A DNA stretch of 64,000 bases from Episyrphus balteatus (taxonomy: Eukaryota; Arthropoda; Insecta; Diptera; Syrphidae): assembly GCF_945859705.1 (NCBI RefSeq), contig NC_079135.1, forward strand, positions 120,285,551 through 120,349,550, in the 5' to 3' direction. Below, in pieces: positions 1-13,046 of this stretch. The translations under genes and the position numbers were made by a program. Position 1 is the stretch's first letter, and the number at the start of each line of letters is the position of its first letter. Below the pieces are notes generated by a model. It ran no database searches. It was not told the DNA's origin and was given only the letters and a program-made list of their open reading frames with translations.

Positions 1-90
1 AAATTTAATATTTTCCATTTTTCTGAATTCATTTTATATCACGATTAACTGATAACACTTAACTTAAGCTGGCGAACGCAAACTGCTTCA

Positions 91-412
91 AGGTTCTGCA
101 TAGAAAATATCAAAAATCTGTACTCCAAAATTCTGTAAATGATAAAAGAAAAATTGTTTTGATAATGAAAAAAGTGCGCACTTTTTTCATTATCAAAACA
201 ATTTTTCTTTTATCATTTACAGAATTTTGGAGTACAGAATTTTGGAATACAGAATTTTGAAATCCAGAATTTTGTGTTTACAGAATTTTAGAATACAGAA
301 TTTTGAATTTACAGAATTTTAAAATACAGAATTTTGAATTTACAGAATTTTAAAATACAGAATTTTGGAATACAGAATTTTGGAATCCGAATTTTGGCCC
401 ATACAGAATTTC
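91..412. repeat. Palindrome core with degenerate acagaatttt array
   Basis: Positions 117-238 form a perfect 122-bp palindrome centred on gtgcgcac. To its right the motif tacagaattttg recurs every 12-17 bp until about 410. To its left the same motif appears in reverse orientation (ccaaaattctgt). The array ends in a C-rich stretch (gaccccaaccc). Arrays with the same unit and a similar end lie at 15409-15555 and 18145-18390. It looks like a non-autonomous repeat; no transposon superfamily can be assigned and no target duplication was found. Confidence 0.75.
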
Positions 413-433
413 GACCCCAACCCGTTGGCCTTT

Positions 434-522
434 CCGACAAACAATTTTGGTTCTATAAAGCTTTACAGATGCAATTTTTGCTTCTGTAAAGCATTAATAT
501 AGAAGCAAAATTGTTAGTAGGG
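434..522. mobile_element. Small palindromic MITE, family P copy 1
   Basis: An 89-bp near-palindrome with ends ccgacaaacaattttgg and caaaattgttagtaggg and an inner ctttacagatgcaa / gcttctgtaaag stem. Two more copies lie at 18032-18118 and 38573-38650. Non-coding. The target duplication is not resolved. Confidence 0.7.
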
Positions 523-1051
523 TTGATTAACCCCTTGTAACCCAACATCGCAAATTTTAAGATTAATAATGTCAATCGACTTGCCTTCGGCTATAATAAA
601 GTACGTATTTTTTTAAAATTCAATATTTTCATTATTTACTTAGTTATACGAAATTTAAGGACTAAAAAATAAGTTTAAATAATTTATTTTTGTTGATAAA
701 TGCAAAAATTTAAGCAAAAGCTATCTAATATTAATTTTTAGGCGCATTCCTAAAATCCAAAAATGAAACCCCGTTAGTTCATGCAGAAAAAATATTTTTT
801 CTGAATTTTGTAGTTTTTACACAAATTTGCTTGTTTTAAAAAAAAAGCCGAACTTTCAACTTTAACTGCCAATTAAAAACTATTGGTGTCAATTATTAAA
901 AATATGGTATAGGTACTATTTCGATAAACCAATATCTAAAAAATATGTTATAAGCTTCAAAAGAAGAAAAATATAGTTTTTGCAACTTTTGTGGGATCTT
1001 TGTTGGTTTGTAACAGATATGTCACATGGGGCTATAAGGGGTTAAAATCTC

Positions 1052-1100
1052 GATTTTTTACATGAAACCAATACTCGCCCTATTGAATAAGTAATAAGGA
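1052..1100. repeat. Remnant of family T end
   Basis: The string catgaaaccaatactcgccctatt resembles, in pieces, the 3' end of family T (gaaaccaatacttgccctata, seen complete at 24605-24632 and in reverse at 52087-52130). Only the terminal part is recognisable, with a decayed hairpin. Confidence 0.4.
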
Positions 1101-1163
1101 CTATTAAGGCAATTTCGTGCCAAAATATTTGTTATCTTATAAATGTTTACTTTAAGATGGATG

Positions 1164-2880
1164 CCCAAGTAACATTTTCGGAGCTACGAGTTGTTTAAAT
1201 GTTCGATTTAAGCTTTGAAGGAGTTAACTTCGTGACTACAGCTCTATTTTATACTCCGTTGCAACTTCTGACATTTTTTTACTAATCATGAGCTCTATAT
1301 TTTAGTTTCATAACATCTTCAAGCTCTATAGCCTTATAAAGCTTACTGCTCTATTAATATGCTCTTATACACTTTAAAACACAACCTTCCACGAGCCATA
1401 CTTAATTTCTCATACATATGCTTTAAAAAGGCATTTTTTGAGAAAGACAAATGCTCTTTAGAGCCACTCAGTAGCCTTTTGATTTAATTCGTACCCATAC
1501 AAACAAAAAAGCAAAAGAATCGCCTACAAACACGAAAATAAACAAAATCATAAACAGGGTGATTCATTTGTTAAACTCCTATTTATTTTTTAGAAATAAT
1601 TAATCAAACAGAAAATACTTTTAATAAATATTTTGCGTAAAAACGCATTCACTGCTTGATATTTTGACAGTTGCTCGTGTATTTATAAGAAAAACTTTTA
1701 GTCTCTTTTTTGTGTTTGTTAGTCAGATGTCAAATTTTAGGAACACCGAGATATGACTTATGAGAATACCAACACGAAAAAGTGATAAATAATTTTTCTT
1801 ATATAAAAACTTTTCGTGCTGTGTCGCTTTCTCGTATCGCATTAGTATTTAAAACGACAATGACATTTGGGTTTTTTTTATATTATGACAAAACCTACAC
1901 CGACGTACGCGATGTCATTATCGTGTCGCATTTGCTTTTAAAACCCTTGTGGTTTCGCGTAGGTATTAATTTTTTTTAAATATTATCGTAGGCAAAAAAT
2001 CATCTCTTTCACTTTTAAGAAATAATTTTTTGTTACACATTGAGAGAAAATCGAAACAACAAAATGTTCGTGCACAAAAATAAAATCGCTAATGAAAAGC
2101 AAACTCCGCGACAAATATGTTTGCAATTATTGTTTGTTTAAAAAGATGTCTTCAAAAAATTTTTTTATTTTTTTTTTTTTGATCTGAGGCACCCTTTATC
2201 TTAAATAAAAAAGATGCTTTACAACATATCTCAAGCAATACTTTTGTAGACATTGAGATCTATAGAAGCTCTAAAAGAGTTATTCTTGTTGCTCTACCAA
2301 AATGGCTCTCTCGGTAGATGCTATGAAGTTTCTCCAAACATTTTTTTAAATTTTTATTTTCAAAATAATATTAAAAAATTAATATTTCTGAGGCGCGTTG
2401 TAAAATTTGAGGTGCAATACCTATGTTTGTGATGAAAATAAAGTGGCACATAAAATCATGCATTCGCATGTCTTAATCATCATTATTTAAAGTATAAATA
2501 TTTTTAGTAGGTATAGTTTGAAGTTTTACTTTCAAAATATTTGTGTTTAAGAAATGTTTTCACAGATCAACACAAGCAACCATCTCATTTTTTTCTTTTG
2601 TTATTATGTTTTACTAATACTAAAGCAAAATGAATTTATATTTACACTTCATAGCTCTAAATCAAATGCAAATACACTTACACAAACGCTACTGGCCACT
2701 AGGAGCTATACAAGAAATGAAATAGAGCTCTTTTTAGCTCTAAAAATCGAAAAAATAGCTCTAAATAAGTTTTTAAAGAGTTTTATTGACGCTATAGAGC
2801 TAAATGAAGTTAAAGAAGCCAAATTATTTAGCTTTATAAGCGCTTCTAGAGCTAAAAACGAACTAGAATTGTTACTTGGG
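1164..2880. mobile_element. 1.7-kb TIR element with agctcta subterminal repeats
   Basis: The ends are inverted: cccaagtaacatttt at 1164 and gaattgttacttggg ending at 2880. Between them the motif agctcta recurs many times, mostly forward in the left third (1186-1480) and in both orientations near the right end (2230-2860). No perfect target duplication was found, so the boundaries are tentative. The open frame at 2554-3201 runs across the right end of this element and out into flanking DNA, and looks like a by-product of the repeats. Confidence 0.55.
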
Positions 2881-5279
2881 TGGCGTATCAAACGAATTGT
2901 AAAAGAGCAACTGTCGATTAAATTGCAAAAATTTGATATCATTTGTAAAATAAATAATAAAATAAAATTTCTTCTTTCCACCCAGTTATATATATATATT
3001 TTTTTTTTTTTTTTTGATGAGATTAAAAACAATCTATTATATATCCACTTTAATTTGATGTATACATTTTACAAATCGAACTATATTTGCCAAAGAGCTT
3101 ATTATATAAACTATTCTAAAAATGGGTCACTGTGGTGTATGGGTAACCTTTTTTCAGCTGAAAGTTTTAAATATCGTCGCCGTTCAGTGAAAACTCCTTA
3201 AGTCAATTTCGACTTCAATTATATTTTCCAAGTTAACCATTTCCCAAATAAAACAATTATTTTACGGAAATGTTAAAGAAGGTGTAGATTAAACCAATTT
3301 TGGATTTTTAATATTGGACAACCAATTTCTAATGCAATTTCTTAAAAACTGAAAAAATTACTTTTTAAGTTTTTATTGAACAACGATGATATATAAAAAG
3401 CTTATTAACTGAACGATAGAATTTTGTATACGTATAAGAGTGAAAAAAATTATCACAGTGTCCTAAAAAATTCATCATTTGTCATCCAAAATTATATTTA
3501 ATCATAAAATCCATTTGTCACTTCAATAAATATTTTTTATATTTCTCACAAAACCATATATGTACAAGTACATATATGCCCGTATATATTCCATAACAAT
3601 AAAATTCACATTATTTAAAAATAATTACAGCCGGAGATGAAAAAAAGTCGTCTGAGCCCTTTTGAGCAATCGTCATCACACAAAATAATCGTCATCATAA
3701 CTACAAGGATCATAAATACTCTCATTGGCATCTCCCTATGGAATTTCCACTTTCAATTACTCACAGGCTTGCTTAAATATGATGATATTAAGTTTGTAAA
3801 AGGTATTTAACGGATAAGAAACGATATAAAAACCAGGATATTATAGAGTCCTTGACTGGTTTTTGCTGATGGTTTTCTCCAACACTCACGTCAAAGCGAT
3901 AAAATTTACATTTCTTATTCTCCCTGGAAATTAGCTTTCTTCTTAAACTCAAATAAACTGATGAAATGGTGGCAAACAAAAATGGAGATTTTTATGATTG
4001 ATATTAAACCAAACGAAGTGAAACAAATAAAACCAAAGTCAAAGACCTCGAAATACTTTGTTTGAATTAAAAAAAAAAAAATCTCTTAAATTGAAAATTA
4101 CCCAGGTACTACACATCCATCCTAAAGCTATCAGATTCAAACTTTATCTTTAAAGACAATTTAATGACATCATCAACTTACACATCTATTTCCGGGCAAC
4201 AACAACTGTAAAAATTTCCCCAGAGGGAATTCGCACATTTCTTTTTAATGTTATACCCAAATCTCATGGATGGGGGTAGCCATTTTGAAGCGACCGGAAA
4301 CAAAATGTCCGACAACCAAAAGAACCTAACCTAGAAATAAAAAACAATTCGTACAACCACAACTTCTGGAAATAACAGAGTCCTAAGGCATCATTCTTCA
4401 TTGCAAATAGTCCAGTCGTAGGTAAAGTCGTGTCGTGTTCCTTTAAACAAAAAAAAATGTTAAAACATTGAGATTTAACAGGAAATTGGGTGGGAAGATT
4501 GATGGCGTCATTTGTTAACGTTTTCAAAACATGGTTCTTACTCCTGTTGTTAGTCTGTTTTTTTGTTCTTGTTTTTAAGACACAAATCTACAAAAGATAC
4601 CAAAAAACAAAAAAAGGATACCTACCCAATTCCGCCCACTTAAATGTTCTTTTCCACAAAATTAGATCAAAGTCAAGGTACCTACATAAAACGAAGATAA
4701 AGTCGGTCATTATTGACATACAAAGTCTATCCTTTTCTCGTTTTGTTTTTGATTTTTTTTTTTTTTTTTTGCAAAATGCTAAAGAGAAAACATTAACTTG
4801 AGGTTGCGAGTTGGGCCAAGTAAAGTGCAAACAATAAATTTAATCCCAACATAGATTGGAGGATAAATTTATATGCAAAAGAAGAAGATGTACTTCAGTG
4901 GTAAAGTGATATATAGAACAAATAATCTGCATGCTACACATATCGTACAAATGCATGTGAACAGCTGTAAGGAGGAGATTCAGTTAACACTTCAACTCAT
5001 TCGGTTTAAATTATATCCTCCATATCGGTTGAGGAGGTTTGTCTTGTTTCTCACGAGTGTTAATGTGGTGAATTTAATTCCCAGAGATGTTATAAAATAA
5101 ACCACACAACTAAAAATTTTTCTTCTATATAAGGTAAGGATCTTCAGTTTCTTGCAGTTATTATTTCTACAGTTTTTATATTTAGTTGGTGTATCAAAGA
5201 TTCTAACTTTCGAAGTAATACTTTGATAAACAGCAAAATACATTTAAGCTATTGGCCATAAGCATGCATTTGAAAAAAA
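2881..5279. other. Non-coding stretch, no gene recognised
   Basis: AT-rich DNA with only short open frames (for example 4264-4527 and 4490-4801). None shows a recognisable domain, and several run through poly-T or poly-A. I see no tRNA, array or TIR here. Confidence 0.6.
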
Positions 5280-5995
5280 ATTTCATGCATTTTAAAGGAT
5301 TTTTGACAAAATAACTGAAAAAATGAGTTTTTTTTACCCAATTTTGTTTGCCCGTTTTTAACCGTTTTTTTTTTTTTATTTTTATTTTTTTTCTATAATA
5401 GATACATTTATACTGTAGATAGATAATACGCAAGACTATAGTTGTGTATTTCAATCAATTTCGTATTCACAATTTTTAGATAACGGTAAAATAAAGCTCT
5501 TTTTTTTTAAACGTTATATCTTTTGATTTAAAGCAGATACAAATTTGATTTAACTTTATTGAGCATGGTGATAATATTACCTTTCACTTATTATATCACA
5601 TGTAACCGTACATTCACTTAAAAGCTACACAATCTTATCTGAGTTTGAAATTTCGAATGGTTGGCTAAACAAAACTTCTTACTTTTTTTTATATTCATCT
5701 TACAGATATTATTGAAGCGTCATTTTAAAGCTGAAAAACTTTCAGATGATATGAGATTTTTATAGGTTGTCATATAAATAATAGATTTTTGGGTAATGAA
5801 AGTGATTTTTTCATTTTTTTTTATATAAAAAATTATTGTTTTCAATAAATTATTTTTACACCTTTCGCCCATTTTATTTTACGTGTGGTTTTATTCTTTA
5901 GAAAAATATTAAGCTTTTTTAAGGTATAATCTTTTTTTTAAGCTTTTCATATGAAAAAATTGATGTAATGAGAAAAGAAAAAAAAATCCGAAGTA
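5280..5995 (+). mobile_element. Old diverged copy of family E (internal part)
   Basis: Landmarks of the 1.7-kb family E occur in the right order: a long T tract with ttttaaccg, ataacggtaaaataaag, a gcagataca-type segment, a gagcat...gataatattacctttca segment, ataggttgtca and caataaattatttttac. Both termini are missing and indels are many, so this is the oldest copy in the window. Confidence 0.6.
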
Positions 5996-7995
5996 AAAAA
6001 AAAAAAAAATGAGTTTTGAGATATAAGAAGTTCAAAATGAATTTTTATCTACGAAATGTGACGTCAAATATTATTTTTCACTTCGGATTTGAATTAAGAA
6101 AAGTATATTTTGGTTCACCGAAAAAATTAATTCCAACTTTTATTGAAATTTATATATCTCATATTTAATTAAAAACAGTTGGCAACCATATAACCCCAAT
6201 TTATTCAACTTTTTATGAAACAGAAGAGACGTCAAAATTGTGCTAATTTAAAAAATTAATCCATGAAATAGCGTAATAAGAGGTCTAAAAGTGTGTTACT
6301 AATTTGGATTTTTTATTATTATTTTCAAAATTTGTGATTTTTTTTATGGAATTTGAATATTTGAGTTCTAAATCTAAGATCCTATACTTGTTTGGCCTGA
6401 ATTTAGCCAAATTTCTAGCTTATATACTATTTTGAAAAAGAAAATTCAATTTAAAGGCTTATTCTGCCCGCCATTTTGGAGCCGCCATTTTGATTTAAAA
6501 AAAGTTCGCAGCTTGTTCGCATTCTTCATACTAATATCCTTCAGTGTACCAAATTTCATAACATTTAGTCAATACGTTGACCCAAAAATGTGTGTCAACG
6601 CGAGTGCCATCGTACCAGTCAACGCAATGACAGCAGTTTCCGTTGGCGGTCACACGACGTGACACTCTTGGTGTCCCAACGCATTGATCGATTTCGTTGA
6701 CTGTGTAATCATAGCTTTAAGCCTTGACCACATCGGAAGGGTATGCGGTAGCGGTACGGGTAATTGTGTGAAAAAATTGATATTTTAAAAAGTAGGTACA
6801 GGTACATATGTATATAATTTTTAAGAATTACACAACTATTTAAATAATTCACATAATGCGACTCTTAAAATCCCATACATGATGAGCTGAGCGTGTATAA
6901 TGGGTATAAACAAAAAAAATTATTAGCGGTTTTATAATCGGGTGATAAGATTTCTGATTAAAGATAATAATCTGAATTGGTTAGTTTATTATGTAATCAT
7001 CTGAGTCTCATCGGCTTCATGAAGTTTTCTTTTTCATTTGCTTGCATGAGATTGAGTTTATCAAAACTCCAACAGTACCTCAGATCATACGGAAAGAAAT
7101 CGATTGAATTCACGCCTGCAGTAAGGAAATCAATAGCCTTAAAATAAAACAAAAAATAAAGCAAACAAATGAAAAATTAGTCTATAGAGCTTTGTTAGTT
7201 GTGTGTGTTTAAAGTTAAAACATATTGAAACGTATTAAGTTATGGAATATTATGTTTTTTCTTAATAATAAAAAGCCAATAAAAAAGATTCATAAGAACA
7301 AAATATAAAATGATCATTTACACAAAACTAAATATGTCATTTGAATTCTTGTATAAAAAGGATTAAAAAAAATCGACATAATCTTTTAATAATTTTTTAA
7401 ACATACAATTTTCTAACAACAAAAATTTTTTTAATATTATTCCACAAAAAGGAAATTTCGATAAAATTTATCAATCCGTTTTCATAAAATGTATTTTTAA
7501 AAAAATTTAAATACTTTTTAAGTATCCAAAAAATTGTTTTTTTTTTTGAAAATTTTGTAAAATTTTAATATTAGGATTATCTAAACGTTTTAGTATAAAA
7601 TGGCTGAAATCGACTTGGTGGTTAACAAGAAATTCATAAATCAAAAAAAGCGTTTTATGGAAGGTACCGTTAAAAACGATTCAAAAAATATTTTTTTATT
7701 AGAAAGTTGGGTCATATTTGTAAAATTAGACACAAAAATTGTAATTGAAATCGTAAGATCCGTTTTTGGAAAAAAAGTAACTTTTCTATTTCCGTTACTT
7801 TTGGTCCTAAAAAAAATTTCAATTTGTCCTCTATTGAATCACTCAAAACTGTTTCCTACCAAAAAATGCAAAAAATGATTACATTCAAAATGTTAACATC
7901 CATAACAATGCAGTTTTTAAGTTGTGTTTTTTCTTATTTTTTAATCTTTCTATTAAAAAAAAATTTTCTAGATCCCAAACACAGAGCTCGTTAAG
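5996..7995. other. Intergenic DNA upstream of maltase
   Basis: A 150-bp patch at 6570-6720 is richer in G and C than its surroundings and repeats gtcaacgc / cgttgac in both orientations; its nature is unknown. TATAAAA boxes occur at 7352-7358 and 7594-7600 and could serve the maltase gene. A pyrimidine-rich stretch ending ttttctag at about 7971, 25 bases before the maltase ATG, could be the acceptor of a 5'-UTR intron. The open frame at 7600-7878 is not recognisable. Confidence 0.4.
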
Positions 7996-10219
7996 ATGGT
8001 TAAAACAAATCTATACACAATTTTAATTATTACACTCAACTTTACTACATTTGCTGTTCCATTAGATTGGTGGGAAGATGCATCACTTTACCAGATCTAT
8101 CCAAGATCTTGGAAAGATAGTGACGGCAATGGAATTGGAGACTTAAAAGGTAATAATAGAATTTATGGAGGTTTCGAAAACAAAACAAAAAATATTTTTA
8201 TCATTAAAGGAATAACCGAAAATCTTGGTTATATCAAAAAAATTGGCATGACGGCAACTTGGCTATCGCCAATTTTCAAATCACCCATGGCTGATAATGG
8301 TTATGATATTACCAATTTCACCGAAATCGATCCAATCTTTGGAACAATGGACGATTTTGATGCTTTAATAAAGAAATCCAAAGAAATTGGTATTAAAATA
8401 ATTTTGGATTTTGTGCCAAATCATTCGAGTGATGAATGTGAATGGTTCCAAAAGTCAGTCAATCGAGAAGATGGATACGATGATTTTTATGTTTGGGCTG
8501 ATGGCTTGGATGATCCGAAAAATCCATTAGGACAAAAATTACCTCCATCCAATTGGGTACTTGTTCTTTTTGAAAAAAAAAATACTTCAAAACTTGTGCA
8601 ATTTTATCAAAATACTCTCAGGTCAGTTTACTTGGAGGACCAATGTGGAAGTGGAACAAAAAACGTCATCAATTCTATCTCCACCATTTTTTGAACCAAC
8701 AACCTGATTTCAATTTCAGAAATGAAATAGTTCACGAAAAAATGTTTGAAATTATGAAATTCTGGCTCGATCGTGGTGTTGATGGTTTTCGAATAGATGC
8801 TGCTTCACTAATGTACGAAAAAGTATTTGAAAATGGAACGTATCCTGATGAAGATCGAAATACTGTTACCTACACTCAGAATCAGTATGAAACTGTACAG
8901 TTGTTGTACGATTGGAGGAAATTTTTGGACATTTATCAAAAAGAAAATGGTGGAGATACAAGGTATGGGAATGCCTTAAAATTTTGTAAATTGATTTGGT
9001 ACTAAATTTATTTTAGATTCTTGCTTGCTGAAGCATACTCACCGATTTCATGGCTTGATAAGATCATTGGCAATAGAACAAAAAAGGGTGTTCATAGTGC
9101 ATTCAATTTTGCATTATTAGAATTGAATAAAACTGCAAATGCAAGGAATGTAGAAAACCTGGTCGATTCGTGGATGAATGTCATGTGGAAGAAGCATCAA
9201 ATAGCCAATTGGGTGGTAGGTTTTCTTTATACTTTTTTTTTTTACTTTTCGTAAAGGAAATATGTACCAATTTTTGATTTTAGACTAGCAACCATGATAG
9301 AGACAGAATTACAGAAAAAGTTGGTCAAAACAAAACAGATTTAATGTATTTCTTGGTTACTGGTTTACCCGGTATAACTATCACTTATTACGTAAGTCTT
9401 TTTTTTTCATGTCTTGAATACCTTTTTAATACCTTTTTAATACCTTTTTAATACCTTTTCCATACCTTTTTAATACCTTTTTAATGCCTTTTTAATACCT
9501 TTTTGAGTAAGTACCTACTCTTAATTTGTAATTTGTATAGGGTGAAGAAATTGGAATGTCAAATGGTGATATTTGCACAAATTGCTCTAAACATTTAAAG
9601 CGTAATAATGAAAGGACTCCTTTCCAATGGAACAACAGTACATCAGCTGGATTCTCATTGTCGAACAATACCTGGTTACCAGTTAATAATAATTACAAAA
9701 ATGTTAACGTACAAAATCAATTAGCTTCGGAAAAAAGTCCTTTGAGAATTTTCATAGCATTGCAGAAATTAAAAGAAACACGTGCATTCAAATCATTCAA
9801 GGACAAAAATGGTTTTAGTTATAATTCTGTTAATGATAATGTTTTTCAAATTATTCGGTAAGTAAAATATTGTGGAATGTCTTTTTTCAAGAATCACGAA
9901 TTTAAATAGTTTGCTGTTATTATATAGTCGATCATCAGATGAAGAATATCGTTTCTTGATCAATTTCGGTGATAATGAAGAAGATATTGGAAGTTTTTTA
10001 AGTTTAGAAGAAAATAGCCAAAACAATTTAATGGAATACAGAGTTGTTAGCAGAAACTCTCCGCATGCGATTGGGTAACATTTTAAAAACAACATTATTT
10101 TTCAACATTTAAATATTTTTGTTTTTTATTTTATTTTTTATAGAGATACTGTAAAATTGACAGATATTATACTAATGCCATTTGAAGGAATTGCTTTGAG
10201 AAGAGTTTACAAAGACTAA
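7996..10219 (+). CDS. Secreted maltase / alpha-glucosidase (GH13), eight exons
   Basis: Splits maltose and related alpha-1,4-glucosides, probably outside the cell or in the gut lumen. Joining exons 7996-8149, 8210-8556, 8622-8962, 9017-9215, 9284-9391, 9541-9857, 9928-10074 and 10144-10219 gives an intact 562-residue protein, the usual length for insect maltases. All seven introns are GT-AG; six are 54-70 bp and one is 149 bp. Residues 1-20 are a hydrophobic signal peptide, followed by [16 protein letters not shown], a typical maltase start. All GH13 signature regions are present: DFVPNH (118-123), GFRIDA with nucleophile Asp226, AEAY with acid/base Glu286, and NHD with Asp352. QPDFNF and RTPFQW are also family hallmarks. 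Intron 1 is 60 bp without an in-frame stop. No clear AATAAA follows the stop. Fly maltases are often clustered, but no second copy is seen here. I cannot say which paralogue this is. Confidence 0.93.
9414..9510. repeat. Short tandem array in maltase intron 5
   Basis: About eight near-identical copies of an 11-12-bp unit, aataccttttt, fill most of the 149-bp intron 9392-9540 and make it more than twice as long as the other six. Confidence 0.85.
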
Positions 10220-10694
10220 AGAAAACGTTACTTTAACTAATTTGTCTAATATGTTAAATATCCAAGTTTAAGAGAAAATGATAACCGTTAAAATGTTTTT
10301 TTTTTAATTGTTTTTTTTTTTATTTTTTACTCCATCAATCGATCTCATTTACCTCCAAATGCAAATTTTTTTTCGAATGCATTAGAAACATTGCATATTT
10401 GCAAGATAAAAACATTGCATACTTACTTATAAGTAAAAAATATTGCATACTAACAAGAGAAAACGTTGCATACTTATAAGAACTTTTTGAAACTTTCTAA
10501 TGACTTTCAAACAAATTTGAAAAAAGCCTTTCTTTGTTATTGAAGTTTACAAGGCTTCTTTTAAACACTTCTTGGAAGTCTTATAGGGACCTTCTTTTTT
10601 TTTAAATCGTTGACTTGCGTTAGCAAGCTATAAACTAAACCTATACAAACTATAGCTTCTCGAATCGAAACACATTGGACCTTATGCCAGAAAA
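10220..10694. other. 3' flank of maltase
   Basis: No gene. A loose repeat of cattgcatacttac-like segments lies at 10378-10480. No convincing polyadenylation hexamer was found, so the 3' end of the maltase transcript is unplaced. Confidence 0.5.
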
Positions 10695-11325
10695 AGTGAC
10701 GCGAGTCATTCTTGAAAAGCAAAGCAAGTCATTTTTCAAAAGTGACGCGATTTATTTCTCAAAAGTGTAAAGCGTCATTTTTGAAAAGTGACAAGCGACA
10801 TTTCCGAAAAGTGGCGCACGCAATATTTAGAAATTGACGTGAGTCATTTTTAAAAAGTGGAGCACGTTATTTTTAAAAAGTGACTACTATCATTTTTGAA
10901 AATTGACTAGCGTCATTTTTTGAAAAGTGACTAGCGTCATTTCTGAAAAGTGACGCACGCAATTTTTAGAATTTGACGCGCGTCATTTTTGAATAGTGAA
11001 ACGCGTAATTGTAACAAAGTGATACGAGTCATTTTTAAAAAATTACTAACATAATTTTTGAAAAATGTGACGCACGCAATTTTAAGAAATTAACACGCGT
11101 CATTTTTGAAAAGTAACGTGCGTCAAATTGGGAAAGTCACGTGCCTCATTTTTAAAAAGTAACGCACAACATTTTTTAAAGTGACGCGTGTCATTTTTGA
11201 AAAGGGACCAGCCAACTTCATTTGAAATCAAATTTTTGAAAGTGATGCACGTCATTTTATAAAAGTGACGCACGTTATTTTTAAAAAGTAACGAGTGTCA
11301 TTTTTGTAAAGTGAAACACGTTTTT
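10695..11325. repeat. Degenerate tandem array of tgacgcgcgtca-type units
   Basis: Roughly two dozen units of about 24 bp. Each is built as gtgacgcgcgtcatttttgaaaa with many substitutions, and the first half of each unit is itself a palindrome. No TIR or target duplication was found around it. Confidence 0.8.
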
Positions 11326-13042
11326 TTCGAAAATTGAGCTGAGTAATTAAGTTTTGATTTGATTATTACTCAATCTCTAATCCGAAAATCGATACAATCC
11401 GAAAATACCGTTACACTATTGTGGTTGTTTTTGCATCTGATCAGACCATTTTGTAAATCATAGTAAGAAAACAAAAAACTGATAACATCCCTGGTTTGAA
11501 TGCACTTTTAAGTTAGCATATCATTTTGAGTTTCATTTTTTTTTTTTTTTTATTGAAAATGCCCTTAAGCTGACATTTGCAGAACTGGAACTCGAACTCT
11601 CTTATTCCTTTCGTGCATTGCACATTTCATTCGAAAGAATGTTAGCAAAAGATATTGCCTAGGGAATCAGTTTATAATGTGGAATGTAAACGAATATGCC
11701 TCTTCTACTATTTATATATAATATGGACGGAGGAGTTTTGTGCCTTTGTTAAGAAGAAAAAGAGAGAGGATTATCGACATAAAATCGTTTTGGTGGAAGT
11801 TTGCGTTCCAAACCAGAATATCCTTGAGGGAATATCCCTCTGCGCCGCCATCTGGGGTTTTTTTTTATTATAATATACTTACTCTACGCATATACAGTAT
11901 AATAATGAATTTCTTAACTTTTGTAGAAACTCTCTCCATTGTAGTCGTTTGAAATCGTTATCCGAATATTTTGAATTATTTCCTTATCCGGATCCGACGA
12001 AACGACAACGAGCGAGAACAACTTATATACAAAGGGCTATACACGTTTATGGCTTTGTGTTATTTTTGTCGTGAATATTTAAAGTTTAGAACTGAGAGAG
12101 AAAAAGAGAAGGTTTATAATATGATTTGCCAGAAAATCTACATATATAGTAGGAAAAGGTATGAGGAATGTTTGTTTATATGTAATTAAGGACTTATTGA
12201 AGTTAAACACTTTGAAGCCTTAGGGAACACATTTGTGTTGTGTTAAAGCTTAGTTTTTGGAATTTCTCCTGATTATTATCAACACACAGTACTTGAACCT
12301 TCAAAGGTTTTCTGTTATAAGAATATATGTATATATTTTTTTGTATTAAGAGAAATTCTTTTATATTTCATTAGACGATGAAAAATACAAAGGAAATATT
12401 TTAATCCCTTAGGTGTTATCAATTGTTTGGGTAAGTATCTGATACTGACTTTAAATTAAATTTTTACACTTTATTTATGAATGGGGAAAAAGCCAGAAGG
12501 GCATTCTTCTTCAATTGACCCTTAAACTTTATAAAGAATAATCGAGAAAGTTCAAAAAGTTTTATTAGATGGGAAAAGGAAGTAGTTAGCTGATAATATC
12601 TTAATGGCAAAATATTATTAATTGAACCTGATAAATATTGAAAAGGAAATAGAAAAGGATGACCTTTTTTTAATGAAGGTAATCGTTTTTTTTTTTTCAA
12701 AAAAAAAAGGCTTTAGAGTTCAGAGAATTTACGTCTTACGTCAACTAGATTTAAATTACATCACACTCCTTCCAAAGTAAAACAGAAAAAAAAAATGCAT
12801 TGCTAATAATAAAAAAGATCAATAGAAGATTGGATCCGAATAGTTAATTTCTCAGTTCTTATGATTGATTTCGACGTAAAATTTAAGCAGCAGTAAATTA
12901 GGTGGGAAAGTTTAAAGTACTTCAAAATCATATTTTTTAGTTTTTCTTACCACGTAAAAATAGTGGAATTAGGCAGAGGTGATAGTTAATAAAACCAAGA
13001 AAAAAAAATTGTTTTTAGCAGGGTTGTAAAAAATAATTTTTT
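11326..13042. other. Non-coding stretch, no gene recognised
   Basis: Only short unrecognised open frames, such as 11655-11873 and 12464-12700. Long T tracts are present but no clear repeat. Confidence 0.55.
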
Positions 13043-13046
13043 TTAA

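Noticed and set aside
2554..3201. Open frame of 215 codons, + strand
   Set aside because: It crosses the right end of the 1164-2880 element, is rich in Leu/Lys/Ser from agctcta-type repeats, has a T-run Phe stretch and shows no domain.
4490..4830. Overlapping open frames on both strands
   Set aside because: Each reads through a long T/A run and neither has a recognisable domain.
7600..7878. Open frame of 92 codons upstream of maltase
   Set aside because: No recognisable domain and low-complexity Lys/Phe/Leu content. It starts on a TATAAAATGG string, more likely promoter or UTR.
9414..9510. CRISPR-like direct repeats
   Set aside because: A contiguous 11-12-bp tandem array without unique spacers, inside a fly intron.
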